From assembly GCA_963828625.1 (NCBI GenBank), contig CAWHEX010000011.1, forward strand, positions 806,001 through 870,000: DNA of 64,000 bases, in the 5' to 3' direction. The translations under genes and the position numbers were made by a program. This document shows, one piece after another, positions 1 to 9,348 of this stretch (the first letter of the stretch is position 1; each line of letters starts with the position of its first letter). The stretch comes from PALSA-894 sp963828625 (GTDB taxonomy: Bacteria > Pseudomonadota > Alphaproteobacteria > Rhizobiales > Xanthobacteraceae). The notes under the pieces are model-generated. The model had not been told where the DNA came from. It worked only from the letters and a program-made list of their open reading frames with translations, and ran no database searches.

Positions 1-966
1 ATGGCCGTCTATACCGACGTCTCGGCCGAAGATCTGGCGGATTTCCTCGCCGGCTACGATCTCGGCGCGCTTCTGTCCTACAAGGGCATCGCCGAGGGGG
101 TGGAGAACTCCAATTTCCTCGTCCACACCACCAAGGGCTATTGCTTCCTGACGCTCTACGAGAAGCGCGTCGCGCCGGAGGACCTGCCGTTCTTCCTTGG
201 CCTGATGGAACACCTCTCAGCGCGGGGACTGATCTGCCCGCAGCCGGTGAAGAACCGCGCCGGCCATATGATCGGGTGGGTCGCGGGCCGTCCCGCCGCG
301 ATCGTCACCGTGCTTGACGGCATCTCGGTGCGCCGGGCGAGCGCGGCGCATTGCATGGCGGTCGGAGAGGGACTGGCGAAGTTGCATCTGGCGGGCGCTG
401 ACTTTCCGATGCAACGGCGCAACGCGCTTTCGGTGGACGGCTGGCGCCCGCTCTACGTCACGGCAGCATCCGGCGCGGACGGCGTGCAGCCGGGCCTGCG
501 CGAGACGATCGAGAAGGAATTGGCGCTGCTGGAAGGCGCATGGCCGAGCGGCCTGCCGGACGGCGTGATCCACGCTGATCTTTTTCCCGACAACGTGTTC
601 TTTCTCGGCGACAAGCTTTCGGGCCTGATCGATTTCTATTTCGCCTGCACCGACACGCTCGCCTACGACGTCGCGATCTGCCTGAACTGCTGGTGCTTCG
701 AGCCGGACCACGCCTACAACGTCACCAAGGGGCGCGCGCTGTTGCAGGGCTACACCTCGGCGCGCCCGCTCTCGACCGAGGAGCGCGCCTGCCTGCCGCT
801 GCTCGCGCGCGGCGCGGCGCTGCGCTTCCTGCTGACGCGGCTTGTCGACTGGCTCAACGTGCCGCCCGGCGCGCTGGTGCGGCCGAAGGACCCGCTCGAA
901 TATTTCCGCAAGCTGCGCTTCCATCAGGCGGTCGCCAGTGCGCGCGACTACGGCATCGATCCATGA
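1..966 (+). CDS. thrB: Homoserine kinase (APH-fold ThrB)
   Basis: Phosphorylates L-homoserine to O-phosphohomoserine in threonine synthesis, in the cytoplasm. This is the aminoglycoside-phosphotransferase-fold form common in Alphaproteobacteria, not the GHMP kinase. The 321 residues match the usual length. The catalytic loop HADLFPDNVFF (H191, D193) and the metal-binding IDFYFA just after it are intact. The ATG is the first base of the window, so the upstream region is not visible; an upstream in-frame start cannot be excluded, but the N-terminus MAVYTDVSAEDL is typical. Its stop overlaps the rnhA start (ATGA), so the two are probably translationally coupled. Confidence 0.93.
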   Translation: MAVYTDVSAEDLADFLAGYDLGALLSYKGIAEGVENSNFLVHTTKGYCFLTLYEKRVAPEDLPFFLGLMEHLSARGLICPQPVKNRAGHMIGWVAGRPAAIVTVLDGISVRRASAAHCMAVGEGLAKLHLAGADFPMQRRNALSVDGWRPLYVTAASGADGVQPGLRETIEKELALLEGAWPSGLPDGVIHADLFPDNVFFLGDKLSGLIDFYFACTDTLAYDVAICLNCWCFEPDHAYNVTKGRALLQGYTSARPLSTEERACLPLLARGAALRFLLTRLVDWLNVPPGALVRPKDPLEYFRKLRFHQAVASARDYGIDP

Positions 967-1433
967 GCGAAGCGTCCAGTGCACGGCCGCACGTCGTCGT
1001 CTACACCGACGGCGGATGCGCCCCGACCAATCCGGGGCCCGGTGGCTGGGCGGCGGTGCTGCGGTCGGGAAAGCACCTCAAGGAGCTCAAGGGCGGCGAG
1101 CCGCACACGACCAACAACCGCATGGAATTAATGGCGGCGATCTCGGCGCTCGAAGCGCTCCATGGGCCTTCGCAGGTCGACATGCACATCGACAGCCAGT
1201 ACGTGCGCGACGGCATCACGAAGTACATCAGCAACTGGAAGAAAAACGGCTGGCGTACCGCCGCGAAGGAGCCGGTGAAAAATCAGGACCTGTGGGAGCG
1301 GCTGGATGCCGCGCGCGGCCGTCACACGGTGCACTGGCATTGGGTGAAGGGCCACTCGGGCGATGAGTTCAACGAACGCGCGGACGCGCTCGTGCACGAA
1401 GCCCGCGCCGAAATGATCGGGAACGCGAAGTAG
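963..1433 (+). CDS. rnhA: Ribonuclease HI
   Basis: Cleaves the RNA strand of RNA-DNA hybrids (R-loops, primer remnants). It has 156 residues, the normal length for bacterial RNase HI. All catalytic positions are present: D16 in YTDGGC, E55 in RMELMAA, D77 in IDSQY, H131 and D141 in the HSGDEFNERAD segment, matching E. coli D10/E48/D70/H124/D134 with a constant offset of seven. The start is fixed by the ATGA overlap with thrB; longer versions of the frame run into thrB and are not supported. The thrB-rnhA pairing is common in Rhizobiales. Confidence 0.95.
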   Translation: MSEASSARPHVVVYTDGGCAPTNPGPGGWAAVLRSGKHLKELKGGEPHTTNNRMELMAAISALEALHGPSQVDMHIDSQYVRDGITKYISNWKKNGWRTAAKEPVKNQDLWERLDAARGRHTVHWHWVKGHSGDEFNERADALVHEARAEMIGNAK

Positions 1434-1435
1434 GA

Positions 1436-2578
1436 TCAGTTGGCCGTGTTCTCGGCCAGCATCGTGGCGCGGCCGCCGCGGGCGACGACCACCATGCGCG
1501 TCACCTTGCCCGCCTTGAACGCGCGCAGGAACGCGCCGTAGTCCTTGAATGACACGCAGCCGTTCGACTGGCCGTTCGGGCCCAGCATGTAGCTGTGCGC
1601 CAGAATGCCGGTGCGGCCGTGGATCTCGCTTGCGCCGCCGACCGGGGTCATGCGGATCGCCTCGACGCCATGGAACAGCGCCTCGCGCGGCGTGAGGTCA
1701 TAGGTGTGCGGCGGCGTCGCGCCGTGCATGCGCACGTTGACGTAGCGCGGATCGTCCATCTTGCCGCCGAGGCCGGAATGCGCTTCGAGCTGCGTGCCGT
1801 CCGGCATGTAAACGACGCGCGCCGTGATGTCGTAAACGGCGGTGGTGCCGTCGACGGGCGGAAGCTTGCCGGGCGATTTGCTCAGGCCATCGTTGGAGAC
1901 GCCGCCGTCGTGCGACGCGTAGGCGAGCGCGCCGCTCGGGCGCTCGGGCTTGCCAAAGATCTTCTCGAACACGGTGCCGACGACCGGGATGCTGCCGGTC
2001 GAAGCGAGCGAGAACCCGCCGCGCGACGCGGTGGCTGTGCGCGGCGGCGTGCGCCGCTCTGCTTCGGCCGGCCGGGGCGCGGGCATCGGGATGCTGGCAA
2101 CACGCGGTGGCGGTAGCGGCCGCTGAAGCGTGCTCGCGAGCGGCACGGTCTGGCTGTAGATGCCGGGCGGAAGGCCGAGCGCATCCGCGCCGAACATGCT
2201 GGCGTCGACCTGCGGGGCGCGCAGGAAATCGGGTTCCGTGATCGCCACGGACTTCCTCAGAACGGGTGCGGCGACCGGCGCTGCCGGCTTCGCGACGAGG
2301 ACCGTGACGGTCGGCGCGGTTACGATATCGACCGGGCGGATGGCAACGACGCTGGCATACAGCGCCCAGCCGCATGAGAGGGCGAACCCTGCCAGCGCCC
2401 AGCCGCCGATGACGTTCTGGGGAGCTCTCGCCCTCGCGGGCACAATTTCATCGCGATGCGCCGGCGATTCGGCGCTCCCGTCCCCGTAGTCCGCCACCAA
2501 CGACCCCGTTCCTGCGACGCGCCTAGCGCCTGCACCGTCCCTTGGAACCGGACGTGTCGCAGGCCCGCGAGCCGCCAT
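1436..2578 (-). CDS. DUF2778 membrane-anchored L,D-transpeptidase-like protein
   Basis: A 380-residue protein: a cytoplasmic tail of about 55 residues, one membrane segment (about 57-80), a Pro/Ala-rich linker and a C-terminal DUF2778 domain. The end of the domain carries a His followed by SNGCVSF, the His/Cys arrangement of YkuD-like L,D-transpeptidases. DUF2778 is also found in Tlde1-type toxins, but the membrane anchor, the conserved chromosomal position and the absence of secretion or immunity genes favour a housekeeping peptidoglycan role (inference). It converges on rnhA with two bases between the stops. An exact CtrA-type site lies 16 bases before the ATG. Confidence 0.8.
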   Translation of the reverse strand: MAARGPATRPVPRDGAGARRVAGTGSLVADYGDGSAESPAHRDEIVPARARAPQNVIGGWALAGFALSCGWALYASVVAIRPVDIVTAPTVTVLVAKPAAPVAAPVLRKSVAITEPDFLRAPQVDASMFGADALGLPPGIYSQTVPLASTLQRPLPPPRVASIPMPAPRPAEAERRTPPRTATASRGGFSLASTGSIPVVGTVFEKIFGKPERPSGALAYASHDGGVSNDGLSKSPGKLPPVDGTTAVYDITARVVYMPDGTQLEAHSGLGGKMDDPRYVNVRMHGATPPHTYDLTPREALFHGVEAIRMTPVGGASEIHGRTGILAHSYMLGPNGQSNGCVSFKDYGAFLRAFKAGKVTRMVVVARGGRATMLAENTAN

Positions 2579-2593
2579 TACGGCGACTTTTAG

Positions 2594-2608
2594 TTAAATG
2601 CGGATTAA
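2594..2608 (-). promoter_or_regulatory. CtrA-type box (TTAA-N7-TTAA) before DUF2778 gene
   Basis: The sequence TTAA ATGCGGA TTAA is an exact match to the CtrA consensus TTAA-N7-TTAA. It ends 16 bases upstream of the ATG of the DUF2778 gene, and the only other gene nearby (peroxiredoxin) ends here. The site is symmetric in form; strand is given for the presumed target. With the site this close to the start codon, CtrA could repress by occlusion or act at a short leader. Confidence 0.6.
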
Positions 2609-2649
2609 CCGCGGGCGGAATTGGGGCTTGGGAACAGGCACTTCGCCGG

Positions 2650-2681
2650 AATCAAAACGGCCGGGGCAGGCCCCGGCCGTT
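2650..2681 (-). terminator. Rho-independent terminator of the peroxiredoxin gene
   Basis: Perfect 11-bp stem (2656-2666 with 2671-2681, loop cagg). On the minus strand the hairpin is followed by TTTTGATT, as expected for an intrinsic terminator 32 bases after the peroxiredoxin stop. Confidence 0.85.
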
Positions 2682-2712
2682 CCGGTACGTTTGAAGGGGG
2701 CGCGGCGCGCGA

Positions 2713-3198
2713 TCAAAGGCCCTTGAGCAGATTGTCGGCACCCGAAACCTCCGCCTTGCCGGGTGCGTCCTCGATGTTGAGCGTCTTGACCACGCCGTCA
2801 TCGACCACCATCGCGTAACGCTTCGAGCGCACGCCCATGCCGCCAGCCGACATGTCGTTGTCGAGGCCGATGGCCTTGGCGAATTCGGCCGCGCCGTCGG
2901 CCAGCACATCGACCTTGCCGTCGGCGCCGCTCGCCTTGTTCCATTCGCTCATCACGAAGATGTCGTTTACCGACGTCACGCAGATGCTGTCGATGCCCTT
3001 GGCCTTGATCTTGTCGAAGTTGGTGACGAAGCCCGGCATGTGGTTCTTGTGGCAGGTCGGCGTGAACGCGCCGGGCACCGCGAACAGCACCACCTTCTTG
3101 CCCTTGAAAACCTCGTCCGTGGTTTTCCAGCCTGGACCTTCCGCCGTCATCACGCGGAACTTCGCTTCGGGCAGACGATCGCCGACCTTGATGGCCAT
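2713..3198 (-). CDS. Peroxiredoxin, Prx5 (redoxin) subfamily
   Basis: Thiol peroxidase that reduces H2O2 and organic hydroperoxides, probably with glutaredoxin or thioredoxin as reductant. It has 161 residues, standard for Prx5. The peroxidatic cysteine lies in PGAFTPTC (C49), followed by KNHMPGFV, and the FVMSEWNK and SKRYAMVVDDG segments are typical of the family. No fused glutaredoxin domain is present. It is a single-gene unit with its own terminator. The ATG at 3198 is preceded by a purine-rich GAGAGGAAG-like region suited as a ribosome binding site. Confidence 0.92.
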   Translation of the reverse strand: MAIKVGDRLPEAKFRVMTAEGPGWKTTDEVFKGKKVVLFAVPGAFTPTCHKNHMPGFVTNFDKIKAKGIDSICVTSVNDIFVMSEWNKASGADGKVDVLADGAAEFAKAIGLDNDMSAGGMGVRSKRYAMVVDDGVVKTLNIEDAPGKAEVSGADNLLKGL

Positions 3199-3273
3199 GG
3201 TGCTTCCTCTCTCGTTTTCGGGGTTCGGGTCTGGGTTCTGAATTCGTGGCGGTAACTTAGCGGCTGGCGCGGA

Positions 3274-4101
3274 TTAGTCGAGACGGTAGACAGCCTCGAT
3301 CGCCTGCTCGCCTGCGACCGCCGTGAGCGTCAAAGTCGCGCCATCGGGCCTGGTATTGGGCGGCAGCCCGTCGAGCTCGAAGGCAAACCGCTGCTGGCCG
3401 GCGGGTGCGCCTGCGACAGGGGAAGGCAGGGGCAGCGCCCAGTCCGTGGTAGGCCCTTCGGCGAAGAGATCGACCGGCGCGGCCGCGGCGACGTCCACGA
3501 GGATGCGCGCGCCATCGCGCCGGGCTGCACGGATTCCGAATGCGCCTTCGCCGCCAATCGCGGTGGATTTCGGCACGAGCAATTCGCTCTTCTTCAGTCG
3601 GTCATCCTGCGCGCCCGCCTTGCCGTCGAGTGCAAGCTCGGCCTTGCCGTCAGCCGGGATGCAGATCTTCTCGCAGATCGCGTAGTCGGCCTTGAGCGAA
3701 AGCACGACCGGCCGCGACGCATCCTGCGGCACCACGTCGAGCGGAAATATCACGCCCTGCTTGTAGCCGATCGACGTGCCGCTTTCGTCGGTGAAGCGAT
3801 GTGGCGCGGGGTAACGCACCGTCACGGACTTCACATTGCGCGAGGCGGAGAAATCGAAACGCGGCGGAACGCCGGAGTCGCCGGGATAGCGCCAGTATGT
3901 TTTCCATCCCGGCGCGAGGCGTATCTCGACGCCGGCGCGATGGACGGCTGCCCGTGGTGCGCCCGCGATCAGCCGCACGGCCCCGCGTTCGCTGCCGTCC
4001 CAGGGCGACGCATCCGCGGCGAACGCCGGCCCATGCGCCACAACGAGAACAAAATTGGCACCGAGCAGGCCGGCAATGCGCGCCGATTGGGCAATCGTCA
4101 T
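3274..4101 (-). CDS. Periplasmic DsbD N-terminal (alpha) domain-like protein
   Basis: A 275-residue exported protein related to the DsbD-alpha domain, which passes electrons from a membrane thiol reductase to periplasmic substrates. It has a signal peptide (about residues 1-29, ending PAFAAD). The AICEKICIP segment gives a C-x3-C pair comparable with the redox pair of DsbD-alpha. The membrane (beta) and thioredoxin (gamma) parts of DsbD are absent, so it must work with another protein not in the window. The start at 4101 gives the best signal peptide. An ATG at 4137 would add 12 residues; neither has a clear ribosome binding site. Divergent from yqgE. Confidence 0.75.
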   Translation of the reverse strand: MTIAQSARIAGLLGANFVLVVAHGPAFAADASPWDGSERGAVRLIAGAPRAAVHRAGVEIRLAPGWKTYWRYPGDSGVPPRFDFSASRNVKSVTVRYPAPHRFTDESGTSIGYKQGVIFPLDVVPQDASRPVVLSLKADYAICEKICIPADGKAELALDGKAGAQDDRLKKSELLVPKSTAIGGEGAFGIRAARRDGARILVDVAAAAPVDLFAEGPTTDWALPLPSPVAGAPAGQQRFAFELDGLPPNTRPDGATLTLTAVAGEQAIEAVYRLD

Positions 4102-4212
4102 ATTCGCGATGTAACGAGGGTGCCCGCAAAGCGCCATTGAATTCGTTGTGAACGGAACCACATGCGGCAAGTTTTCATTCCCATGAATCGCAGCAGGGAG
4201 TAATCTTGGCGC

Positions 4213-4827
4213 ATGAAAGCGACACGACGAAAAGGCGGGGGGGCGGGCCGTGGCTATCTCGACGGTCAGATGCTCATCGCCATGCCGACGATGCGCGACG
4301 AACGCTTCGCGCGCTCGCTGATCTACGTGTGTGCGCACTCGTCCGACGGTGCGATGGGCATCGTCGTCAACCAGCCCGCCGCCAACATCAAGTTTCCCGA
4401 TCTGCTGGTGCAGCTCGATGTCATCCCCTCCACGGACATCATCCAGCTTCCGCGCAAGGCCGGGACCGTGAAGGTGCTCAAGGGCGGGCCGGTCGAGACC
4501 GGGCGCGGCTTCGTGCTGCACTCGGAGGATTTCTTCATCGAGAATTCGACGCTGCCGATCGACAAGGGCGTCTGCCTGACCGCGACGCTCGATATCCTCA
4601 AGGCGATCGCGCAGGGCGAAGGTCCGCAGAGCGCCGTGCTGGCGCTTGGCTATGCGGGCTGGGCGCCGGGGCAGCTCGAGAGCGAAATCCAGGAGAACGG
4701 CTGGCTTAACTGCGACGCCGACCCTGAGCTGATCTTCGGCGCCGACACCGAGGTGAAGTACGAGAAGGCGATGCGCAAGATCGGCATCGATCCCGGCAAG
4801 CTCTCAAGCGAAGCGGGGCACGCTTAA
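4213..4827 (+). CDS. YqgE/AlgH family protein (UPF0301)
   Basis: A conserved cytoplasmic protein of 204 residues with unsettled biochemical function. The family signatures are clear: GRGYLDGQMLIAMP at the N-terminus, SLIYVCAHSSDGAMGIVVNQP, GGPV and GYAGWAPGQLE. The gene is monocistronic. Its TAA overlaps by three bases the stop of the convergent EAL-protein gene on the other strand, leaving no room for a separate terminator. Confidence 0.9.
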   Translation: MKATRRKGGGAGRGYLDGQMLIAMPTMRDERFARSLIYVCAHSSDGAMGIVVNQPAANIKFPDLLVQLDVIPSTDIIQLPRKAGTVKVLKGGPVETGRGFVLHSEDFFIENSTLPIDKGVCLTATLDILKAIAQGEGPQSAVLALGYAGWAPGQLESEIQENGWLNCDADPELIFGADTEVKYEKAMRKIGIDPGKLSSEAGHA

Positions 4828-7723
4828 GTGGTCGACCGCGCTTCGGCGGCCTGACGGCTTTCGCTCTGCGTGTGGCCGACCATCGCGATAGCCTTCTCGG
4901 CCGACATGGGCTCACCGAACACGTAGCCCTGCGCATACTCGCAGCCGAGCTGATAGAGCTCGTTCGCGTCCGTTTCCTGCTCGGCGCCTTCGGCAATCAC
5001 ATCCATCGACAGGTCATGCGCCATCGCGATGATCGAGCGCAGGATCACGGGCCGCGAGCCCTTGCCGTTGGTGCGCACGAAAGACTGATCGATCTTGATC
5101 GTGTCGAACGGGAAGCGTTGCAGATAGGCCAACGAAGAGTGGCCGGTGCCGAAATCGTCGAGCGAGAGGCCGACGCCAAGCTCGCGCATGCAAGTCAGCA
5201 TCTGCGCCGCGTACTCGGGGTTCTCCATCACCAGCGACTCGGTCAGCTCCAGCTTGAGCGTGCCGCGCGCGACCGCGGAGCGTGACAGCACGGCGCGCAG
5301 GTCCTGGATGAGATCGTGGCGCAGCAGCTGGCGCGACGAGACGTTGACGCTCGCGAACAGCGGATAGCGCAGCCGCGTGGTGCGCTGCCACGTCGCAAGC
5401 TGCCGCGCGGTGCGGTCGAGTACCTGGAGCCCGAGGTCGACGATCAGGCCGGTCTCCTCGGCGAGCGGAATGAATTCGGATGGCGGCAGCCGGCCCATCT
5501 TCGGGTGGTCCCAGCGCACCAGCGCCTCGAAGCCCGCGACCGAGCGGTCCTCCAGCCAGATGATCGGCTGATACACGATCGCGAGCTCGTCGCGCTCGAT
5601 CGCGTGGCGCAGATCGGTCTCCATCGTGAGGCGATCGTTCTTGCGGGTCCGCATCGCGGGCTTGAACACCTCGATGCGATCGCCGCCGATCCGCTTGCCG
5701 TGATACATCGCAAGCTCGGCGTCCTTGAGCAGGTCTTCCTTGCGCTGCGTCGTGCCGTCCGCGAGCGCGAGCCCGATCGACGCGGTGAGCAGGATTTCGC
5801 GGTCGTTGAACGTGATCGGCGCGCGCAGCGTCTTGCGCAGCGTGTCGGCGAACGCCGTGATGCGCGGCGGCTCACGCTCCGAGAGGACAAGCAGGCCGAA
5901 CTGATCGCCGGAAAGCCGCGCGAGCGTGTCCTGCGGCTTGAGCAGCCGCCCGAGGCGGCGCGCGAGCGTGAGCAGGATCGAGTTCGCCGACCGCGATGCC
6001 GACGGAATCGTTGACCTGCTTGAAGCGGTCGAGGTCAATCACCATCACGGTCGGACGGATGGTAGAGTCGGCGCGCGCGAACGAAAGCGCGGCGTCGAGC
6101 CGGTCGAGAAACAGTTCGCGGTTCGGCAGGCCGGTGAGGTTGTCGTGCACGGCGTCGTGCAGCAGCCGCTCCTCGGAGGTCTTGAACTCGGTCACGTCGG
6201 TTACGGTGCCGACCAGACGCACCACCTCGCCGTCGGCCGCCACCACCGGGCGGGCCTTCAGCGCGAACCACATGTAATGGCCGTCGAGCGTGCGCAGGCG
6301 GAATTCGAGAAACAGCCGGCCGCGGCGCTGATCGAGCACGCCGTCCAGCGTCGCGCGGAAGCGGTCGCGGTCTTGCGGGTGCAATAGTTCGAGCCAGTCT
6401 GCCGCCGAGCCGCCGAGCGCGCCGCGCTTCAGGCCCAGCAGCGATTCCGTTTCGTGCGAGGTGAAAACGCGATCGTTCGGAACGTCCCAGTCCCAGATCA
6501 TGTCGCCCGAACCGGTCAGCGCGAGCGCGCGCCGCTCGATGTCGGAGACGATCGCGATCGCGGCGCCGCCCGCGAAGGCGTGCTGCATCACGGTGAAGCC
6601 GATCAGCATCACGATCAGCACGAGGCCGCCGAGCAGTGCCGGGCGCCGCGATGTCGTTGGTGACGATGCCGTTGACCGCAAGGCTTGCGGCGAACACCCA
6701 CACGACCAGCAGCAGCCAGGTCGGGATCAGCAGCACGGCGCGGTCGAAGCCGTGCGCCGCGAGGTAGACCACGAGGCCAAGGCCCGCGACCGACACGATG
6801 GCGAGCGAGATGCGCGCGACGCCGGACGCGACCGCCGGGTTGAATACCGCGACCGCCGTGAGCGCGCCGAGGAAGACGAGCCAGCCGGCCGTGATGTGCG
6901 CATAGCGCACGTGCCAGCGATTGAGGTTGAGATAGGCGAACAGGAACACGACCAGCGTCGCCGCGAGGATCGCCTCGCCGGATGCGCGCCAGACGCGCTC
7001 GGTGCCGGCCGAGAGATCGAACACCTTGCCCCAGAAACCGAAGTCCGTGCCGATGTAGACGAGCACCGCCCAGCCGAGCGCGGCCGCGGCCGGAAACATG
7101 ATGCTGCCCTTCACGACGAACAGGATCGTGAGGAACAGCGCGAGCAGTCCCGCGATGCCGATGACGATGCCGTAGTAGAGCGTGAACGAGTTGATCTTGT
7201 CCTTGTACGCCTCCGGCTCCCACAGGTAGATCTGCGGCAGCTTGTCGGTGCGCAGCTCGACCACGTAGGTGATGACCGTTCCGGGATCGAGCGTGATGCG
7301 GAAGATGTCGGCGATCGGATTGTCCTGCCGCTCGGGCTGGTCGCCCGCGCTCGGCGTGATGTAGGCGATGCGTTGCAGGCCGAGGTCGGGCCAGATCAGT
7401 CCGGAGCCGACCATGCGGTAATGCGGCGCGACGATCAGCCGGTCGATCTGCTCGTCGCCATTGTTGGCAAGCGCGAACACCGCCCAGTTGGAGCCGGTCT
7501 CGCGCACCGGCACGCTCATGCGGCGCACGATGCCGTCGGCGCCGGGCGCGGTCGAGACCTGGAGGCTCGAGCCTTCGGACTTCGGCCGTTCGACAGCTTC
7601 GGTGAGATCGATCGCGGAGGCGTCGACGCGCACGTTGATTGCGTCCACGGCGCGCGCGTGAGGACCGCCGAGCGCGACGCCGAGCAGGACAGCAACCGCT
7701 TGCACGGCGCGCAACAGACGCAA
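4824..7723 (-). CDS. Membrane sensor with PAS, degenerate GGDEF and EAL domains (two frameshifts)
   Basis: Probable c-di-GMP phosphodiesterase of about 965 residues. Order: signal peptide, extracytoplasmic beta-rich sensor, seven or so membrane segments (7TMR-DISM-like, about 180-380), PAS/PAC, GGDEF, EAL. The GGDEF motif is degenerate (SGDQF), so cyclase activity is unlikely. The EAL domain is complete (EALVRW, LDDFGTGHSSL, KIDQSFV, VIAEGAE), so hydrolysis is expected. One extra base near 6639-6643 and one near 5984-5987 break the frame; removing them restores the family's continuous protein. The TTG start at 7723 is supported by GGGAGGTT eight bases upstream. The end overlaps the yqgE stop. 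Confidence 0.82.
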
Positions 7724-7840
7724 AACGACAACCTCCCGGCGTTACGCGATTCCCCGCCAGCCAAGGCACGCAGAAGTAGCCGGGCAGGGCGGCAAGTGCA
7801 AGGATTTCAGGGCCTTAAGAAATGCGGCCGGTCGGTATGG

Positions 7841-9212
7841 CTAAGGGCCGCGAGGCGCATAACGCAACGAAAGCGAGGCCGTAGTGTGTCCCGAAGCCTT
7901 GGCCAGCCGCGTCTTGCTGGCTTCGAGCGCGCCGGGGTGCAGTTGCCCGCTGCGCGTCGCCTGGAGCAAAGCGTACATTACGGGAAAATACTGATCCGGG
8001 TCGTAGCTGATGAGGATCAGATCGACGCCGGCATTGAGCGCCGCGATTGCGCCGCCGGCCGGGCCTTCATGGCTCAGCGTGACCGCACCCATGCTGAAAT
8101 CGTCGGTGATCAGGATGCCTTGATGGCCCCACGCTTCGCGCAACAGGCCCTTCACCACCGCGTTCGAGAACGATGCGGGACGCTCGGCATCGATGCTGGT
8201 CAGCCGCGCGTGCCCGAGCATCGTGAAGGCTGAGCCGTCTTCTTTCAGGCGGCGGAACGGAATCCAGTCGGATGCCTCCAGCTCCTGCGTCGGCGCTGCG
8301 AGGTCCGCGGTCAGCTTGTGCGTGTCCTCGAACACGCGGCCAAGCCCGGGGAAGTGCTTCAGCGTGCAATGCACGCCGGTCATCATCAGCGTCGCGCAGT
8401 AAAGCGCGGCAACCTCGGCGACGAGCGCCGGGTCGCGCGAAATCGCGCGCGTCGAGATGCGCGAGGTCTTGTCCTCCGGATTGACCACGCCGTGGTTGAG
8501 ATCGACGACCGGCGCGAAGTTGAGATTGACGCCCAGCGCCGCAAGTTCGCGTCCCTGCCGCGCCGCGTATTGGCGGACCGCGATCAGGCGCTCGGCGGGA
8601 TCGCGATGCAGCGTCACGACCTCGGCGAGCGGCGGCATGCGGCCAAGCGGCGGCGAAAGCCGGGAGACCGCGCCGCCCTCCTGATCGGTCGCGATCCAGA
8701 GCGGCGCAAGATCCCTGCGCGTGGCGGGCCGCCTGCCAGCCTTCGACGGTCTGCCGGATTTCGTCCGGCGTCTTGCGCTCGACATTCAGCGTGCTGAGAA
8801 ACACGCCCGCTATGGCGCGCCGTTCGATCAGGGCCTGCAGGTCGGACGATCTGCGATAACCGACGACGATATGCGCGCCGAGCTTTTCGAGCTCGCCCGG
8901 ATCGGCTGCCAGCACCATGCGGCGCATGGACTGGAAGCGAAGCTCGATCGCGGCAGTCGTGCCGAAAGCAAATACCGCGAGCGCGAGCGATGCGACGCAC
9001 ATGAGCCGCAGCAAACGCGAGCGCGACCACGTCCGCCGCAATGTCCACGCCTCGGCGGCGATGACCGCGAGCGGCACGATGAGCAGGACAGCGAGCGCGA
9101 TCGGACGCCACGTCGTCAGCAGCGGCGTGCGCCAGCCGATGACGAGCGGCAGCAGGCCGGCGACCAGCGCGATGCGGACAACGGTCAGGGCAAGGTCGAG
9201 GCGAAGCGGCAT
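7841..9212 (-). CDS. Membrane-anchored glycoside hydrolase family 3 protein (one frameshift)
   Basis: Beta-N-acetylhexosaminidase-type GH3 enzyme, probably acting on peptidoglycan fragments. The GH3 core shows IATDQEGG, KHFPGLG and the nucleophile-bearing LITDDFSMGA. Unlike cytoplasmic NagZ it carries about 100 N-terminal residues with three hydrophobic segments, which would anchor the catalytic domain on the periplasmic face (inference). An extra base in the ccc run at 8713-8715 shifts the frame. Without it the sequence reads through RHAQDLAPLWIATDQEGG. Full length would be about 456 residues. It lies 117 bases upstream of the EAL-protein gene on the same strand. Confidence 0.82.
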
Positions 9213-9348
9213 CGGGTCAGCGTTTACGCCGTGGCGCTGCGAAACAGCAATGTGCGGATCGCGAGCGTCCGGCAGGGACGCGCCAGTTGCGTGCAGCTTT
9301 GCGGCGAGAAGATGAGAGCTTTGCGGCGGTTTCGGTGAGGCGCCCGCG

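Noticed and set aside
1436..2578. DUF2778 protein as a type VI effector toxin
   Set aside because: No T6SS, VgrG, PAAR or immunity gene nearby; the N-terminal membrane anchor fits a resident enzyme.
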